A DNA stretch of 64,000 nucleotides from Cryobacterium sinapicolor (GCF_004403465.1 NZ_SOGQ01000012.1:1-64000); one strand, 5' to 3'; counted from the stretch's first letter, positions 37,824-47,293 are shown. Made by a program: numbers and translations. The notes: generated by a model not told the origin, from the letters alone.

Positions 37824-38579
37824 ATGGACAAGAACCGGCTCTGGATGATCGGCTCCGCGCTGATGATGGTTCTCGTCATTGCGCTGGGCTGGGTCATCGG
37901 CCTCCAGCCCCAGTTTGCGGCTATCGCGACTGCGAACGATCAGCGTGTTTCAGTCGAGCAGACCAATGTGGGCCACCGGGCTTCCCTGGCCAAGCTCAAG
38001 GAAGACTTCAAGGGAATCGACGGTCTCAATCAAAAACTTGCGTCTCTGAACAAGTCCGTTCCGTCTGGCACCAACGCGCCTGACTACGTCGATCAGCTCG
38101 ACGCCCTGGCGAACGCGAACCAGGTCACCCTCAAGGGCCTCACCATCGCCGATGCGGAGGCCTACACACCCGTTGCACTCGTGGCCCCCGTTGCGCCCGC
38201 GGCCGAAGCCGGGGCCCCCGAGCCCAGCCCGGCTCCAACAGCGACCCCGGCACCGACTGCCGCACCGGGATCCCCGCCCGTAACCAACGCCGGAATCACG
38301 GCATCCAATTTCGCTTCGCTCTCGGTCCAGATCACTGTGTCGGGGACCTACAGCAACGTGCTCAATTTCGTGAACGGCCTGCAGATGGGCCCGAGACTAT
38401 TCCTCGTTACTGGTCTGACTACGACTTCAGCGACGTTGAGTTCGGCGCCCGTCGGTGGCACCGCGGCACCGCAGCCGTCTGCCGAACCTGGAAACGATGG
38501 CCTCGTCGACGGGTCGATTTCGGGCCTCATCTACTCGATCGTGGCATCACCTGCCCCGCTTGCAGTCACGGGAGAATAG
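37824..38579 (+). CDS. pilO: Pilus assembly protein PilO with Pro/Ala-rich insert
   Basis: A 251-aa protein. A transmembrane helix near the start (about 7-27) is followed by a coiled coil and a PilO-type ferredoxin-like fold (FASLSVQITVSGTYSNVLNF). An unusual Pro/Ala/Thr-rich stretch (about residues 120-155) splits the linker before the fold, and a second Gly/Pro-rich insert lies near 213-228. It starts two bases after pilN. No PilP or PilQ follows, as expected without an outer membrane. Confidence 0.85.
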   Translation: MDKNRLWMIGSALMMVLVIALGWVIGLQPQFAAIATANDQRVSVEQTNVGHRASLAKLKEDFKGIDGLNQKLASLNKSVPSGTNAPDYVDQLDALANANQVTLKGLTIADAEAYTPVALVAPVAPAAEAGAPEPSPAPTATPAPTAAPGSPPVTNAGITASNFASLSVQITVSGTYSNVLNFVNGLQMGPRLFLVTGLTTTSATLSSAPVGGTAAPQPSAEPGNDGLVDGSISGLIYSIVASPAPLAVTGE

Positions 38580-38671
38580 GGCGCCGCGTCCGGCCGAGCC
38601 TCCCCCGACCGGGGAGTCGCATTGCTACAGTTGCTCCTGACCGTTACGGCCTCGGCCACAAGGAGCGCATC

Positions 38672-39664
38672 ATGAGTAACACCACACCCCCCGAGGGCAA
38701 CCGCAACTACGACCACGACCCGGAACCGGTCGACAACGTCGGCCACGCCGAGCACACGGATGCCCCCGACTACACCGGGTCAGGCTCACACTCCGCGCCG
38801 GCCGACTCAGGCGACGCGACCGACGCTGCAACTCTGGCACCGGCATCCGCTCACGGCGAGCCCGTCGGCGAACCCGTCTCCTACGACGCCCCCGAGACCC
38901 ATACTCCCGCTCCTGGCACCCACGACGCCTCCCGTGAGCCCGCGACGGCCGCCTACGTGCCCGCCGCCTCCGTGAACAGCACTCCTGCGAACAGCACCGC
39001 TTCGAACAGCACGGCCGAGACCCAGCGCATCGACCCGGTCGACACCCGGGCCGACGCTCCCACCGCGTCCCACACCCCCACGAACACCACAGTTCAGCCC
39101 CCCATCTACATCCAGGCGCCGACCGCTCCGAAGTACAAGAGCAACCGCGGCCCCGGCGTCGTGATCGCGTTGCTCTCCACCGTGATCTTCGCGGTGCTCT
39201 ACGCGCTCGTCGCCTTCGCCCTCTCCGGCATCGGCAGCCTGTCGATCTCCGAAACGGCCACGAAGTTCACCGAGTTCATCGTGCTGCCCATCTTCTACGT
39301 GCCGGTCATCTTCTTCTTCGTCGCGTTCGCCCTGCTGGTGCTGCTCGTGAACCGCGGCGGCTGGTGGGCCTACGTGCTCTTCGGCTTCCTGGTGGCCGTG
39401 GTCGTCTACTTCTCCTACATCGGGGCGGCGCTCCTGAGCGTGCAGGCGTGGAACTTCACGCCCGACCAGGCCGCACGCTTTATCAGCCAGCAGTGGCTGA
39501 ACCCGGGAGCCATCGCCGCCGCGATCGTCGCCCGCGAGGTGCCGATCTGGGCCGGCGCCTGGATCGCCCGCAACGGCCGCTCCATCACCGAACGCAACGC
39601 CGCATCGAAGGCCGAGTACGACCGCGTCCTCGCCGCCGGACCGCAGGGCATCCGCAGCAACTAG
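38672..39664 (+). CDS. Integral membrane protein with acidic, disordered N-terminus
   Basis: A 330-aa protein with no recognised family. Residues 1 to ~150 are Pro/Ala/Thr/Asp-rich, with SNSTA/ANSTA repeats, and probably disordered in the cytoplasm. About four hydrophobic helices follow (about 165-190, 205-230, 234-255, and a weaker one 275-300). AAGGAGCGCATC precedes the ATG. It is not obviously part of the pilus system; it lies 92 bp after pilO. Confidence 0.65.
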   Translation: MSNTTPPEGNRNYDHDPEPVDNVGHAEHTDAPDYTGSGSHSAPADSGDATDAATLAPASAHGEPVGEPVSYDAPETHTPAPGTHDASREPATAAYVPAASVNSTPANSTASNSTAETQRIDPVDTRADAPTASHTPTNTTVQPPIYIQAPTAPKYKSNRGPGVVIALLSTVIFAVLYALVAFALSGIGSLSISETATKFTEFIVLPIFYVPVIFFFVAFALLVLLVNRGGWWAYVLFGFLVAVVVYFSYIGAALLSVQAWNFTPDQAARFISQQWLNPGAIAAAIVAREVPIWAGAWIARNGRSITERNAASKAEYDRVLAAGPQGIRSN

Positions 39665-39727
39665 TCGGTCGACGCCCGGCGCACACCACGCGCCGGGCCC
39701 CGGCAGGCACGCCAGCAAGGGGGAGCG

Positions 39728-40237
39728 ATGCGGGACTACCAGCAATACGCGACGGTCGTCGCCGTCTTCGCCGCGGTGCTCCTCGCCGCGCTCCTCGTCG
39801 CGGCCTTCGGCCTGATCAGCCTGCTGGTCGACACGGATGTCATCAGTGACCCGAACGCCGGACCCCTCGTCGGGCCGATCATGACCGCCGCCGCCGTGGT
39901 GCTGGTGCTCATCCTGATGCTCCTCCTGGGGTTGCGCACCAGGCCGGAGAACCAGCGGATCGCCGTCGGGTACTCCCTGGGCACCGGATTCGCCGCGATC
40001 GGGGTCTTCGTTCTGGTGGGCGGGGTGCTCTACGCGCTCGGCACCGGCGTGCCGGCCGACACCGCCGGGCTCCCGGGCGACAGCGTCGGGTTCGCGGCCT
40101 CGGTGCTGCTGGGCCCGTTCGCGGTGACCACTGGCATCCTCGCCTTCATCATCACCCTGCTCTACTCGCTGGTCCTGGCCTCACGGATGCCCGAACGCGG
40201 CCCGCCGAAATGGCCGTGGGAACGCGATGATGACTGA
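39728..40237 (+). CDS. Four-helix membrane protein, unknown function
   Basis: A 169-aa protein with four strong hydrophobic segments (about 8-35, 50-70, 82-108, 123-150) and a short tail ending PPKWPWERDDD. Shine-Dalgarno AAGGGGGAGCG precedes the ATG. It is 63 bp after the previous membrane protein gene and probably in the same unit. No family recognised by eye. Confidence 0.65.
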   Translation: MRDYQQYATVVAVFAAVLLAALLVAAFGLISLLVDTDVISDPNAGPLVGPIMTAAAVVLVLILMLLLGLRTRPENQRIAVGYSLGTGFAAIGVFVLVGGVLYALGTGVPADTAGLPGDSVGFAASVLLGPFAVTTGILAFIITLLYSLVLASRMPERGPPKWPWERDDD

Positions 40238-40282
40238 GATGCCGGCCTAGAAATTCACCGACCGCGCAGCGGCTCGATCGAG

Positions 40283-40288
40283 TACCCT
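40283..40288 (+). promoter_or_regulatory. Putative leaderless -10 element (TACCCT)
   Basis: TACCCT, identical to the hexamer in front of the gene at 8314, ends eight bases before the ATG at 40297 and two before the alternative ATG at 40291. It supports the 40297 start. Confidence 0.4.
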
Positions 40289-40296
40289 TGATGTCC

Positions 40297-40950
40297 ATGG
40301 ACGGTTCCATCGAGTCGCGGGTCAGCCATCAGGTTGACGACTGGCTGACCTGGCTGCCCCGGTGGCGCCCGGGCACGCATCGCGGCCGCACCCGACTGTG
40401 CCGCACCTGCTTCGGGTCGCCGGTCATCGCGGCCGCTGGCCTGACGACAGATGTCCCGCACGCCGTGCAGCACGCCCTCGCCATGCGCCTGAAGCACTTG
40501 ATCGACGCAGAGGTCGACGAGTTCACCGAGACGCACTTGCCGCTGTTGAGCCGGGAGATCCAGCTGAACGAGGAGCGCAAGGCCGCGTCGGCCTACCACC
40601 CGGCCGAGGGCCTCGACCCGGCCTACACCGGCCTCGACCTCGACCCGCCGGCCGCGCCCGACGCCCCCTACCTGTTCACGTTCGCCGAACTCGCCCGGCC
40701 GGAGGCATCCGTCGCCGCGCCCCTCGCCCCGGCTCCCTTGACCGACGCGGAGAAGGCGGCCATCCGCGCCGAGGTCGCCCGCGCCGACGCACACGCCGCC
40801 CTGGTCGGCGGCCGGGTCTGCGCCGAGCTGGTTCGGCACCGCGAACGGATGCGCACCGCCGTCGCCGAATTCGTCGAACCCTGGGTGCTCGCTCTCCTCG
40901 CCGACCTCGACACCGCGCTCGATTCCCCGCTCTGGCCCCGGAGCATCTGA
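40297..40950 (+). CDS. Conserved-type hypothetical protein upstream of the str operon
   Basis: A 217-aa soluble, mostly helical protein without a recognised domain. A CRTC pair near residues 33-36 might bind a metal, but there is no matching second CxxC. The C-terminal half is Ala/Glu/Arg-rich helix. Three start codons lie close together (TTG 40288, ATG 40291, ATG 40297); 40297 is chosen from the TACCCT spacing and absence of a Shine-Dalgarno sequence. Confidence 0.55.
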   Translation: MDGSIESRVSHQVDDWLTWLPRWRPGTHRGRTRLCRTCFGSPVIAAAGLTTDVPHAVQHALAMRLKHLIDAEVDEFTETHLPLLSREIQLNEERKAASAYHPAEGLDPAYTGLDLDPPAAPDAPYLFTFAELARPEASVAAPLAPAPLTDAEKAAIRAEVARADAHAALVGGRVCAELVRHRERMRTAVAEFVEPWVLALLADLDTALDSPLWPRSI

Positions 40951-41271
40951 ACAACTCCTGAACGAACCCCTCGGACCATGTGATCCATTTGACCGGGTTG
41001 CCACCGCCGAGTTAGTATTTCGGGGTGTGCGCTGTGTCGTGCGCTTGAGTTATGCCATCGCGATCTTGTCGTGCCGCACCTTAGGCGCCTCGATCTGGCA
41101 CTCACACAGGGTTTGCTCTCCGAGCAGCCCCCACGGCATACCTGCCTCAGCTTGCGGAATTCATTCCGTGTGTCGGTGGGTCCAGATGAACTCGATCGGG
41201 CCGGAAACGGATCGATTCGAATGCTAACCATCAATGAGCTGTCACCGTGCAGCAATAACAAGGAGTAATTA
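40951..41271. other. Control region and leader of the str operon
   Basis: 321 bp with a promoter (40989-41018, listed) and a leader of about 240 nt before rpsL. CAAGGAGTAATTA is the Shine-Dalgarno region of the GTG start. No gene is seen. The leader may carry regulatory structure, but none is obvious. Confidence 0.65.
40989..41018 (+). promoter_or_regulatory. Promoter of the str operon (TTGACC - 18 bp - TAGTAT)
   Basis: TTGACC at 40989-40994 and TAGTAT at 41013-41018 with an 18-bp spacer match the actinobacterial housekeeping promoter pattern. Confidence 0.6.
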
Positions 41272-41646
41272 GTGCCCACCATTCAGCAGTTGGTACGAAA
41301 GGGCCGCAGCCCCAAGGTCACCAAGACCAAGGCGCCCGCCCTGAAGTCCAACCCCCAGCAGCGCGGCGTGTGCACCCGTGTTTACACGACCACGCCGAAG
41401 AAGCCGAACTCGGCTCTCCGCAAGGTCGCCCGCGTCAAGCTGTCGAACGGTACCGAGGTCACCGCCTACATCCCCGGCGAGGGTCACAACCTGCAGGAGC
41501 ACTCCATGGTGCTCGTCCGCGGTGGTCGTGTTAAGGACCTCCCCGGTGTTCGATACAAGATCGTTCGCGGCGCACTGGACACCCAGGCCGTCAAGAACCG
41601 CAAGCAGGCTCGTAGCCGCTACGGCGCCAAGATGGAGAAGAAGTAA
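41272..41646 (+). CDS. rpsL: 30S ribosomal protein S12
   Basis: The 124-aa S12 lies at the decoding centre. Both streptomycin-determining lysines are the sensitive wild type ([13 protein letters not shown] and [11 protein letters not shown]). GTG start with AAGGAG upstream. Its stop overlaps the rpsG start (TAATG). Confidence 0.98.
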   Translation: MPTIQQLVRKGRSPKVTKTKAPALKSNPQQRGVCTRVYTTTPKKPNSALRKVARVKLSNGTEVTAYIPGEGHNLQEHSMVLVRGGRVKDLPGVRYKIVRGALDTQAVKNRKQARSRYGAKMEKK

Positions 41647-42116
41647 TGCCTCGTAAAGGCCCAGCGCCCAAGCGTCCCGTTATCGCTGACCCGGTATACG
41701 GCGCCCCGATCGTCTCCCAGCTCGTCAACAAGATCCTCCTCGACGGCAAAAAGGGCCTCGCCGAGCGCATCGTTTACGATGCACTCGAAGGCGTCGTTGC
41801 CAAGAACGGTGCGGATGCCGTCGTCACGCTGAAGAAGGCACTCGACAACGTTCGCCCGACCCTCGAGGTGCGTTCGCGCCGCGTCGGTGGTTCCACCTAC
41901 CAGGTGCCCGTCGAAGTGAAGCCGCACCGCGCCAACACCCTGGCTCTGCGCTGGTTGACCAGCTACGCCAAGGCCCGTCGCGAGAAGACGATGACCGAGC
42001 GTCTCACCAACGAAATCCTCGACGCATCCAACGGCCTCGGTGCCGCTGTGAAGCGCCGCGAGGACACGCACAAGATGGCCGAGGCGAACAAGGCCTTCGC
42101 ACACTACCGCTGGTAG
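41646..42116 (+). CDS. rpsG: 30S ribosomal protein S7
   Basis: The 156-aa S7 nucleates the 3' major domain of 16S r[14 protein letters not shown] at the start and the [14 protein letters not shown] hairpin are typical. Translationally coupled to rpsL. In many bacteria S7 represses the str operon through the rpsL-rpsG junction; here the genes overlap, so any such site would be within the coding sequence. Confidence 0.98.
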   Translation: MPRKGPAPKRPVIADPVYGAPIVSQLVNKILLDGKKGLAERIVYDALEGVVAKNGADAVVTLKKALDNVRPTLEVRSRRVGGSTYQVPVEVKPHRANTLALRWLTSYAKARREKTMTERLTNEILDASNGLGAAVKRREDTHKMAEANKAFAHYRW

Positions 42117-42129
42117 TCGCGTTCCGGAG

Positions 42130-42195
42130 TCCGGGCTCTTGGTGATGGAGCCTGTCGAGATCGAATCTCGACAAGCTCGATCACCGAAGCCCGGA
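42130..42195 (+). terminator. 66-bp hairpin between rpsG and fusA made of the GTCGAG repeat
   Basis: The outer arms TCCGGGCT/AGCCCGGA enclose GGTGAT/ATCACC and TGTCGAGAT/ATCTCGACA, meeting at a TCG loop region, with only a few mismatches. There is no U-tract. It could reduce transcription into fusA or mark an mRNA cleavage site. It is a member of the dispersed repeat family. Confidence 0.6.
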
Positions 42196-42250
42196 TATCG
42201 GATGCCCTGTTTCGCCCCAAGCACCATAAGCAAACTTCCGGAGGACCCCC

Positions 42251-44365
42251 GTGGCACTTGACGTGCTCACCGACCTGAGTAAGGTCCGCAACATCGGCAT
42301 CATGGCTCACATTGATGCTGGCAAGACCACCGTCACTGAGCGCATCCTGTATTACACGGGTGTCAATCACAAGATCGGCGAGACGCACGACGGCGCCTCG
42401 ACCATGGACTGGATGGCGCAGGAGCAGGAACGTGGCATCACCATCACGTCTGCCGCGACGACCTGTTTCTGGGCTGAAAACCAGATCAACATCATCGACA
42501 CCCCCGGCCACGTCGACTTCACCGTCGAGGTGGAGCGTTCGCTCCGCGTCCTCGACGGCGCTGTCGCAGTGTTCGACGGCAAAGAGGGCGTTGAGCCCCA
42601 GTCCGAGACCGTCTGGCGCCAGGCCGACAAGTACGACGTGCCCCGCATCTGCTTCGTCAACAAGATGGACAAGCTCGGCGCCGACTTCTTCTACACGGTC
42701 GACACGATCGTCAAGCGCCTCGGCGCGAAGCCGCTCGTCATCCAGCTGCCCATCGGCGCCGAGAACACCTTCGAAGGCGTTGTCGACCTCGTCGAAATGC
42801 GCGCACTGACCTGGCGTGGCGACTCCAAGGGTGACGTCGAGATGGGCTCCAAGTACGCCATCGAAGAGATCCCCGCCGACCTCATCGAGCAGGCTGCGGA
42901 GTACCGCAAGCTGCTCCTCGAGACCGTCGCCGAGACCGACGACGACCTCATGGAGAAGTACTTCTCCGGCGAAGAGCTCACCGTCTCCGAGATCAAGCAC
43001 GCGATTCGGGGGCTCACGGTCGCCAGCGAGATCTACCCCGTCCTCTGCGGTTCCGCGTTCAAGAACCGTGGCGTTCAGCCGATGCTTGACGCAGTCGTCG
43101 ACTACCTCCCCACCCCGCTCGACGTGCCGGCCATCGAGGCCCACGACGCGCGCGATGAGGAAAAGGTCATCATGCGTCACCCCGACGCGACGGAGCCGTT
43201 CACGGCCCTCGCGTTCAAGGTCGCCGTCCACCCGTTCTTCGGTCGTCTGACCTACGTTCGCGTGTACTCCGGTCACCTTGACTCCGGTGCCCAGGTCGTC
43301 AACTCGACCAAGGGTAAGAAGGAGCGCATCGGCAAGATCTTCCAGATGCACGCCAACAAGGAGAACCCGGTGGCCTTCGTGACCGCCGGTCACATCTACG
43401 CGGTCATCGGCCTCAAGGACACCACCACAGGCGACACCCTGTGCGACCCGAACGCGCAGGTCGTGCTCGAGTCGATGACGTTCCCTGACCCGGTCATCGA
43501 GGTTGCGATCGAACCGAAGACGAAGCAGGACCAGGAAAAGCTGGGTCTCGCGATCCAGAAGCTGGCCGAAGAGGACCCGACCTTCCGCACCGAGCAGAAC
43601 CAGGAAACTGGTCAGACGGTCATCAAGGGAATGGGCGAGCTTCACCTGGACATCCTGGTCGACCGGATGCGCCGTGAATTCAACGTCGAGGCCAACGTCG
43701 GCAAGCCCCAGGTCGCGTATCGCGAGACCATCCGCAGGGCGGTCGAACGTCACGACTACACGCACAAGAAGCAGACCGGTGGATCCGGGCAGTTCGCGAA
43801 GATTCAGATCGCGATCGAGCCGCTCGAGATCACTGCCGATAAGAGCTACGAGTTCGTCAACAAGGTCACGGGTGGCCGCATCCCCCGGGAATACATCCCC
43901 TCGGTGGACGCAGGAATCCAGGATGCGCTGCACGTCGGCGTCCTGGCCGGCTACCCGATGGTGGGCGTCAAGGCAAGCCTGCTTGACGGCGCCGCGCACG
44001 ACGTCGACTCCTCGGAGATGGCGTTCAAGATCGCCGGTTCGATGGGCTTCAAGGAAGCCGTTCGTAAGGCTGACCCTGTCCTGCTCGAGCCGCTGATGGC
44101 CGTCGAGGTTCGTACGCCCGAGGAATACATGGGCGACGTCATCGGCGACCTCAACTCGCGTCGTGGACAGATCCAGACCATGGAGGACGCTCAGGGCGTG
44201 AAGGTAATTCGCGCCAACGTGCCGCTGTCGGAGATGTTCGGATACATCGGTGACCTGAGGTCGAAGACCTCGGGCCGCGCGGTGTACTCGATGACCTTCG
44301 AGAGCTATGCGGAGGTCCCCCGGGCCGTGGCCGAAGAGATCATCCAGAAGAACAAGGGCGAGTAG
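42251..44365 (+). CDS. fusA: Elongation factor G
   Basis: The 704-aa EF-G GTPase drives translocation. G1 AHIDAGKTT (about 18-26), switch [13 protein letters not shown]3 DTPGHVDF and G4 NKMDKLG are all intact, followed by domains II-V in usual order. GTG start with GGAGGACCCCC upstream. Confidence 0.99.
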   Translation: MALDVLTDLSKVRNIGIMAHIDAGKTTVTERILYYTGVNHKIGETHDGASTMDWMAQEQERGITITSAATTCFWAENQINIIDTPGHVDFTVEVERSLRVLDGAVAVFDGKEGVEPQSETVWRQADKYDVPRICFVNKMDKLGADFFYTVDTIVKRLGAKPLVIQLPIGAENTFEGVVDLVEMRALTWRGDSKGDVEMGSKYAIEEIPADLIEQAAEYRKLLLETVAETDDDLMEKYFSGEELTVSEIKHAIRGLTVASEIYPVLCGSAFKNRGVQPMLDAVVDYLPTPLDVPAIEAHDARDEEKVIMRHPDATEPFTALAFKVAVHPFFGRLTYVRVYSGHLDSGAQVVNSTKGKKERIGKIFQMHANKENPVAFVTAGHIYAVIGLKDTTTGDTLCDPNAQVVLESMTFPDPVIEVAIEPKTKQDQEKLGLAIQKLAEEDPTFRTEQNQETGQTVIKGMGELHLDILVDRMRREFNVEANVGKPQVAYRETIRRAVERHDYTHKKQTGGSGQFAKIQIAIEPLEITADKSYEFVNKVTGGRIPREYIPSVDAGIQDALHVGVLAGYPMVGVKASLLDGAAHDVDSSEMAFKIAGSMGFKEAVRKADPVLLEPLMAVEVRTPEEYMGDVIGDLNSRRGQIQTMEDAQGVKVIRANVPLSEMFGYIGDLRSKTSGRAVYSMTFESYAEVPRAVAEEIIQKNKGE

Positions 44366-44409
44366 CCCGCGGCCTTCCGGTCTCTTACGGGCCTTCGGGC
44401 CCAAATCGC

Positions 44410-44437
44410 TTCGGCCTCCCGGCCCTAGTAGCATAAG
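44410..44437 (+). promoter_or_regulatory. Possible internal promoter of tuf, weak
   Basis: TTCGGC (44410-44415) and CATAAG (44432-44437), 16 bp apart, stand in the 144-bp fusA-tuf spacer behind a small GGGCC-TTCG-GGCCC hairpin (44389-44402). tuf often has an extra promoter, but these hexamers are poor matches. Confidence 0.3.
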
Positions 44438-44509
44438 TACACAAATCCAGCAGTTCCACCGGCCGCAAACCAGCGGTCGATGGAGCCATGAGTCCTAGGA
44501 GGACCCACA

Positions 44510-45703
44510 GTGGCCAAGGCCAAGTTCGAGCGGACCAAGCCGCACGTAAACATCGGAACGATCGGTCACGTTGACCACGGAAAGACCACGCTGACTGCAG
44601 CGATCTCCAAGGTCCTCGCCGACACGTACCCGTCCAAGACGAACGTTCAGCGCGACTTCGCGTCGATCGACTCTGCTCCGGAAGAACGCCAGCGCGGTAT
44701 CACGATCAACATCTCGCACGTCGAGTACGAGACCGAAAAGCGTCACTATGCGCACGTCGACGCACCCGGCCACGCTGACTACATCAAGAACATGATCACC
44801 GGTGCTGCTCAGATGGACGGCGCGATCCTCGTGGTTGCCGCTACTGACGGCCCGATGGCTCAGACCCGTGAGCACGTTCTGCTTGCGAAGCAGGTCGGCG
44901 TGCCGTCCCTGCTCGTCGCACTGAACAAGTCCGACATGGTTGACGACGAAGAGATCCTTGAGCTCGTCGAGCTCGAGGTTCGCGAACTCCTCTCCGCCCA
45001 GGGCTTCGACGGCGACAACGCTCCCGTCGTGCGCGTCTCCGCTCTCAAGGCGCTTGAAGGCGACGAGAAGTGGGTTGGCAACATCCTTGAGCTGATGAAG
45101 GCTGTCGACGACTACTTCCCGGAGCCCGTCCGCGACAAGGACAAGCCCTTCCTGATGCCGATCGAGGACGTCTTCACGATCACCGGTCGTGGAACCGTCG
45201 TCACCGGCCGCGCCGAGCGTGGAACCCTCAAGATCAACTCCGAGGTCGAGGTTGTCGGCATCCGCCCGACCATCAAGACCACGGTCACTGGTATCGAGAT
45301 GTTCCACAAGCAGCTCGACGAGGCCTGGGCCGGCGAGAACTGTGGTCTTCTTCTTCGTGGCACCAAGCGCGAAGACGTCGAGCGCGGCCAGGTTGTCGTC
45401 AAGCCGGGTTCGGTCACGCCGCACACCGACTTCGAGGGCACCGCGTACATCCTGTCAAAGGATGAGGGTGGGCGTCACAACCCGTTCTACGCGAACTACC
45501 GTCCGCAGTTCTACTTCCGCACCACGGACGTCACCGGCGTCATCACGCTGCCTGAGGGCACCGAGATGGTCATGCCCGGCGACACCACCGACATGAACGT
45601 CGCGCTGATTCAGCCGATCGCCATGGAAGAAGGCCTCGGCTTCGCCATTCGTGAAGGTGGCCGCACCGTCGGCGCCGGAACGGTGACCAAGATCATCAAG
45701 TAG
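44510..45703 (+). CDS. tuf: Elongation factor Tu
   Basis: The 397-aa EF-Tu delivers aminoacyl-tRNA. G1 GHVDHGKTT (about 19-27), G3 DAPGHADY and G4 NKSDMVDD are intact. It has the usual three domains. GTG start with AGGAGGACCCACA upstream. Last gene of the str operon, closed by a strong terminator. Confidence 0.99.
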   Translation: MAKAKFERTKPHVNIGTIGHVDHGKTTLTAAISKVLADTYPSKTNVQRDFASIDSAPEERQRGITINISHVEYETEKRHYAHVDAPGHADYIKNMITGAAQMDGAILVVAATDGPMAQTREHVLLAKQVGVPSLLVALNKSDMVDDEEILELVELEVRELLSAQGFDGDNAPVVRVSALKALEGDEKWVGNILELMKAVDDYFPEPVRDKDKPFLMPIEDVFTITGRGTVVTGRAERGTLKINSEVEVVGIRPTIKTTVTGIEMFHKQLDEAWAGENCGLLLRGTKREDVERGQVVVKPGSVTPHTDFEGTAYILSKDEGGRHNPFYANYRPQFYFRTTDVTGVITLPEGTEMVMPGDTTDMNVALIQPIAMEEGLGFAIREGGRTVGAGTVTKIIK

Positions 45704-45750
45704 TTCCCTTCGCCGGTTCGGTCACCTCGGTGATCGAGCCGGTCGAGATC

Positions 45751-45782
45751 AAGGGGTCTGTCCTTCGGACAGGCCCCTTTTT
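45751..45782 (+). terminator. Rho-independent terminator of tuf
   Basis: AAGGGGTCTGTCC, TTCG, GGACAGGCCCCTT followed by TTT: a near-perfect GC stem with tetraloop and U-run, 48 bp after the stop codon. A partial GTCGAG repeat (45728-45750) precedes it. Confidence 0.9.
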
Positions 45783-45869
45783 CGTCCCCCTCTACCGGGG
45801 CATTTGATCCTGAATCGCCCAGGAACTAGCCTCTCTTAGAACCCCAACCGCCCCAGATCGGAGCACCCC

Positions 45870-46100
45870 GTGAATTTCAACGACATCAGCCGCAAGGCGC
45901 AGGAGTTCCTCAAAACGGAGAAGGGCGAGAAGGTCGCCGACAAGATCCTCGACGGGGGTGCCGCCGCCGCGAACAAGGTCACCGGCAACAAGCACGCCGA
46001 CAAGATCCAGGATGCCCGCGACAAGGCGGACAAGCACCTCGGCCGCGGTGACGGCCCGACCGACCGCGGCGCGCAAGGCACTGACCCCGACGCACGCTAG
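45870..46100 (+). CDS. Small MT0933/Rv0909-type antitoxin-like protein
   Basis: A 76-aa hydrophilic helical protein that resembles the MT0933 antitoxin family (KVADKILDGG...KHADKIQDARDKADKHLG), which in mycobacteria is named after a toxin-antitoxin pair. GTG start with GGAG seven bases upstream. No toxin gene lies next to it, so it may be a solitary protein with another role. The name rests on family resemblance only. Confidence 0.6.
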   Translation: MNFNDISRKAQEFLKTEKGEKVADKILDGGAAAANKVTGNKHADKIQDARDKADKHLGRGDGPTDRGAQGTDPDAR

Positions 46101-46139
46101 CCCGGGCCGAGCTCGCCGCGCTCACCGCTCCGCGGGTCG

Positions 46140-46181
46140 TGCGCCGGTTCGCGCGTGGCATGCCACCCGCGAACCGGCGCA
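46140..46181. repeat. 42-bp near-perfect palindrome, upstream copy
   Basis: TGCGCCGGTTCGCG and its exact complement flank the inner palindrome GTGGCATGCCAC, with only one C-C mismatch on each side of centre. It lies between the antitoxin-like gene and the AbiEi-like gene. A related element with core GTGGCGTGCCAC lies beyond the latter gene (47333-47380). A 19-bp direct repeat (GCGAGCCGGCGCAGTGTCC type) follows it to about 46225. Confidence 0.85.
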
Positions 46182-46297
46182 GTGTCCGCGAGCCGGCGCA
46201 GTGTCCGCGAGCCGGCATCCGACCTGTTCTCCACAGGCGCTTCGGCCGGAGCGGAGTGTGCAGGTGCCCGGGTTGAGGCGTTGACGGAGACGCAGCA

Positions 46298-47293
46298 GTG
46301 CACAGTGGCCGGATGCCTGACTCACCTGACGAGCACTTCTCACCCAACGGCCTCCTCCTCTCGTCCGATCTCCGCAGAGCCTTCGGCGCCGACCTTCGTC
46401 TCCGCCGCCTCGCGGGCAGAGGCGAATTGCACCGTCTGGCGCGCGGCCAATACATCGACGCCACGCTGTGGGCCGCGCTAAACAGCGATCAGCGGTACGC
46501 GCTCCGAGTGCGCGGTGCGGCGGAAACGCGGCAGACCGAACTGGTGCTCTCCCACCAATCCGCTGCCGTTCTGTGGGCACTCCCTACCCTCTTCGGCTGG
46601 CCACTCGAGGTTCACTTCCTCACCGAGCGCACCCGGGGCGGTCGCTCCACCCCGGGAATCCGAAAACACGCGACGGGCCTGGACCCGACGGATGTCACCA
46701 CGGTCAACGGGCTCCTGGTCACCACCATCGAACGCACCGTGATCGACCTGGCGGCCACTCTGGATCTGAAATCCGCGGTGGCCATCGCGGACCGCGCCAT
46801 TGCGGTGGATCGTACCGGGCGCTTTCGGCCGCTGACCACCAGAGTCAGGCTGCTCGAGACCTGGGAACGGATGCTGCCGTTCCGCGGGTCGGTGCGGGCG
46901 CGGGCCGTGATCGACTTCGCCTCGACGCTGTCTGGGTCACCCAACGAGTCTGGAAGCCGCGTCAATGTGGCGCTGAACGGCTTTCCGGAGCCGGTGCTGC
47001 AGCATCCGTTCGTTGTCGATGGCAAGACGGTTTTCACCGACTTCTATTGGATCGCCGAGCACTCGGTGGGGGAGGCCGACGGCAAGCGCAAGTACTTCGA
47101 CCCCGTGATGCTCGACGGCCGGACAACAGCGCAGGTGGTCTACGACGAGAAACGCCGGGAGGATGGCGTGCGACGCCAGGTGCACGCGTTCACCCGCTGG
47201 GACTTCCCGGTCGGGATGAGCCAGAGCCGGCTTCGCAGCCGGCTGCTGCAGTTGGGGCTGCCGACCGGACGCCCGCGACTTCAATTTCGGTGA
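46298..47293 (+). CDS. AbiEi-like protein with C-terminal nuclease-like domain
   Basis: A 331-aa protein. The N-terminal ~80 residues look like the winged-helix AbiEi antitoxin domain (RLRRLAGRGELHRLARGQYI). The C-terminal part (about 225-315: FTDFYWIAEHSVGEADGKRKY...VYDEKRREDGVRRQ) is reminiscent of the DUF559/Vsr-like PD-(D/E)XK fold, with Asp/Glu and Lys residues in the right order. No AbiEii toxin is adjacent, so this is one of the solitary actinobacterial proteins of this type; defence function is inferred. GTG at 46298 has GGAG eight bases upstream; ATG 46313 is the alternative. Flanked by palindromes. Confidence 0.65.
   Translation: MHSGRMPDSPDEHFSPNGLLLSSDLRRAFGADLRLRRLAGRGELHRLARGQYIDATLWAALNSDQRYALRVRGAAETRQTELVLSHQSAAVLWALPTLFGWPLEVHFLTERTRGGRSTPGIRKHATGLDPTDVTTVNGLLVTTIERTVIDLAATLDLKSAVAIADRAIAVDRTGRFRPLTTRVRLLETWERMLPFRGSVRARAVIDFASTLSGSPNESGSRVNVALNGFPEPVLQHPFVVDGKTVFTDFYWIAEHSVGEADGKRKYFDPVMLDGRTTAQVVYDEKRREDGVRRQVHAFTRWDFPVGMSQSRLRSRLLQLGLPTGRPRLQFR

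Noticed and set aside
42104-44434. A 776-codon minus-strand frame across fusA
   Set aside because: Shadow of fusA; the composition is typical of complementary-strand reading.
46101-46297. Insertion sequence ends
   Set aside because: Palindromes are present but no transposase, no target duplication was recognised, so only a repeat is reported.
45870-47293. A toxin-antitoxin operon made of the antitoxin-like and AbiEi-like genes
   Set aside because: They are 200 bp apart with a palindrome between, each with its own ribosome-binding site, and both are antitoxin-side families.
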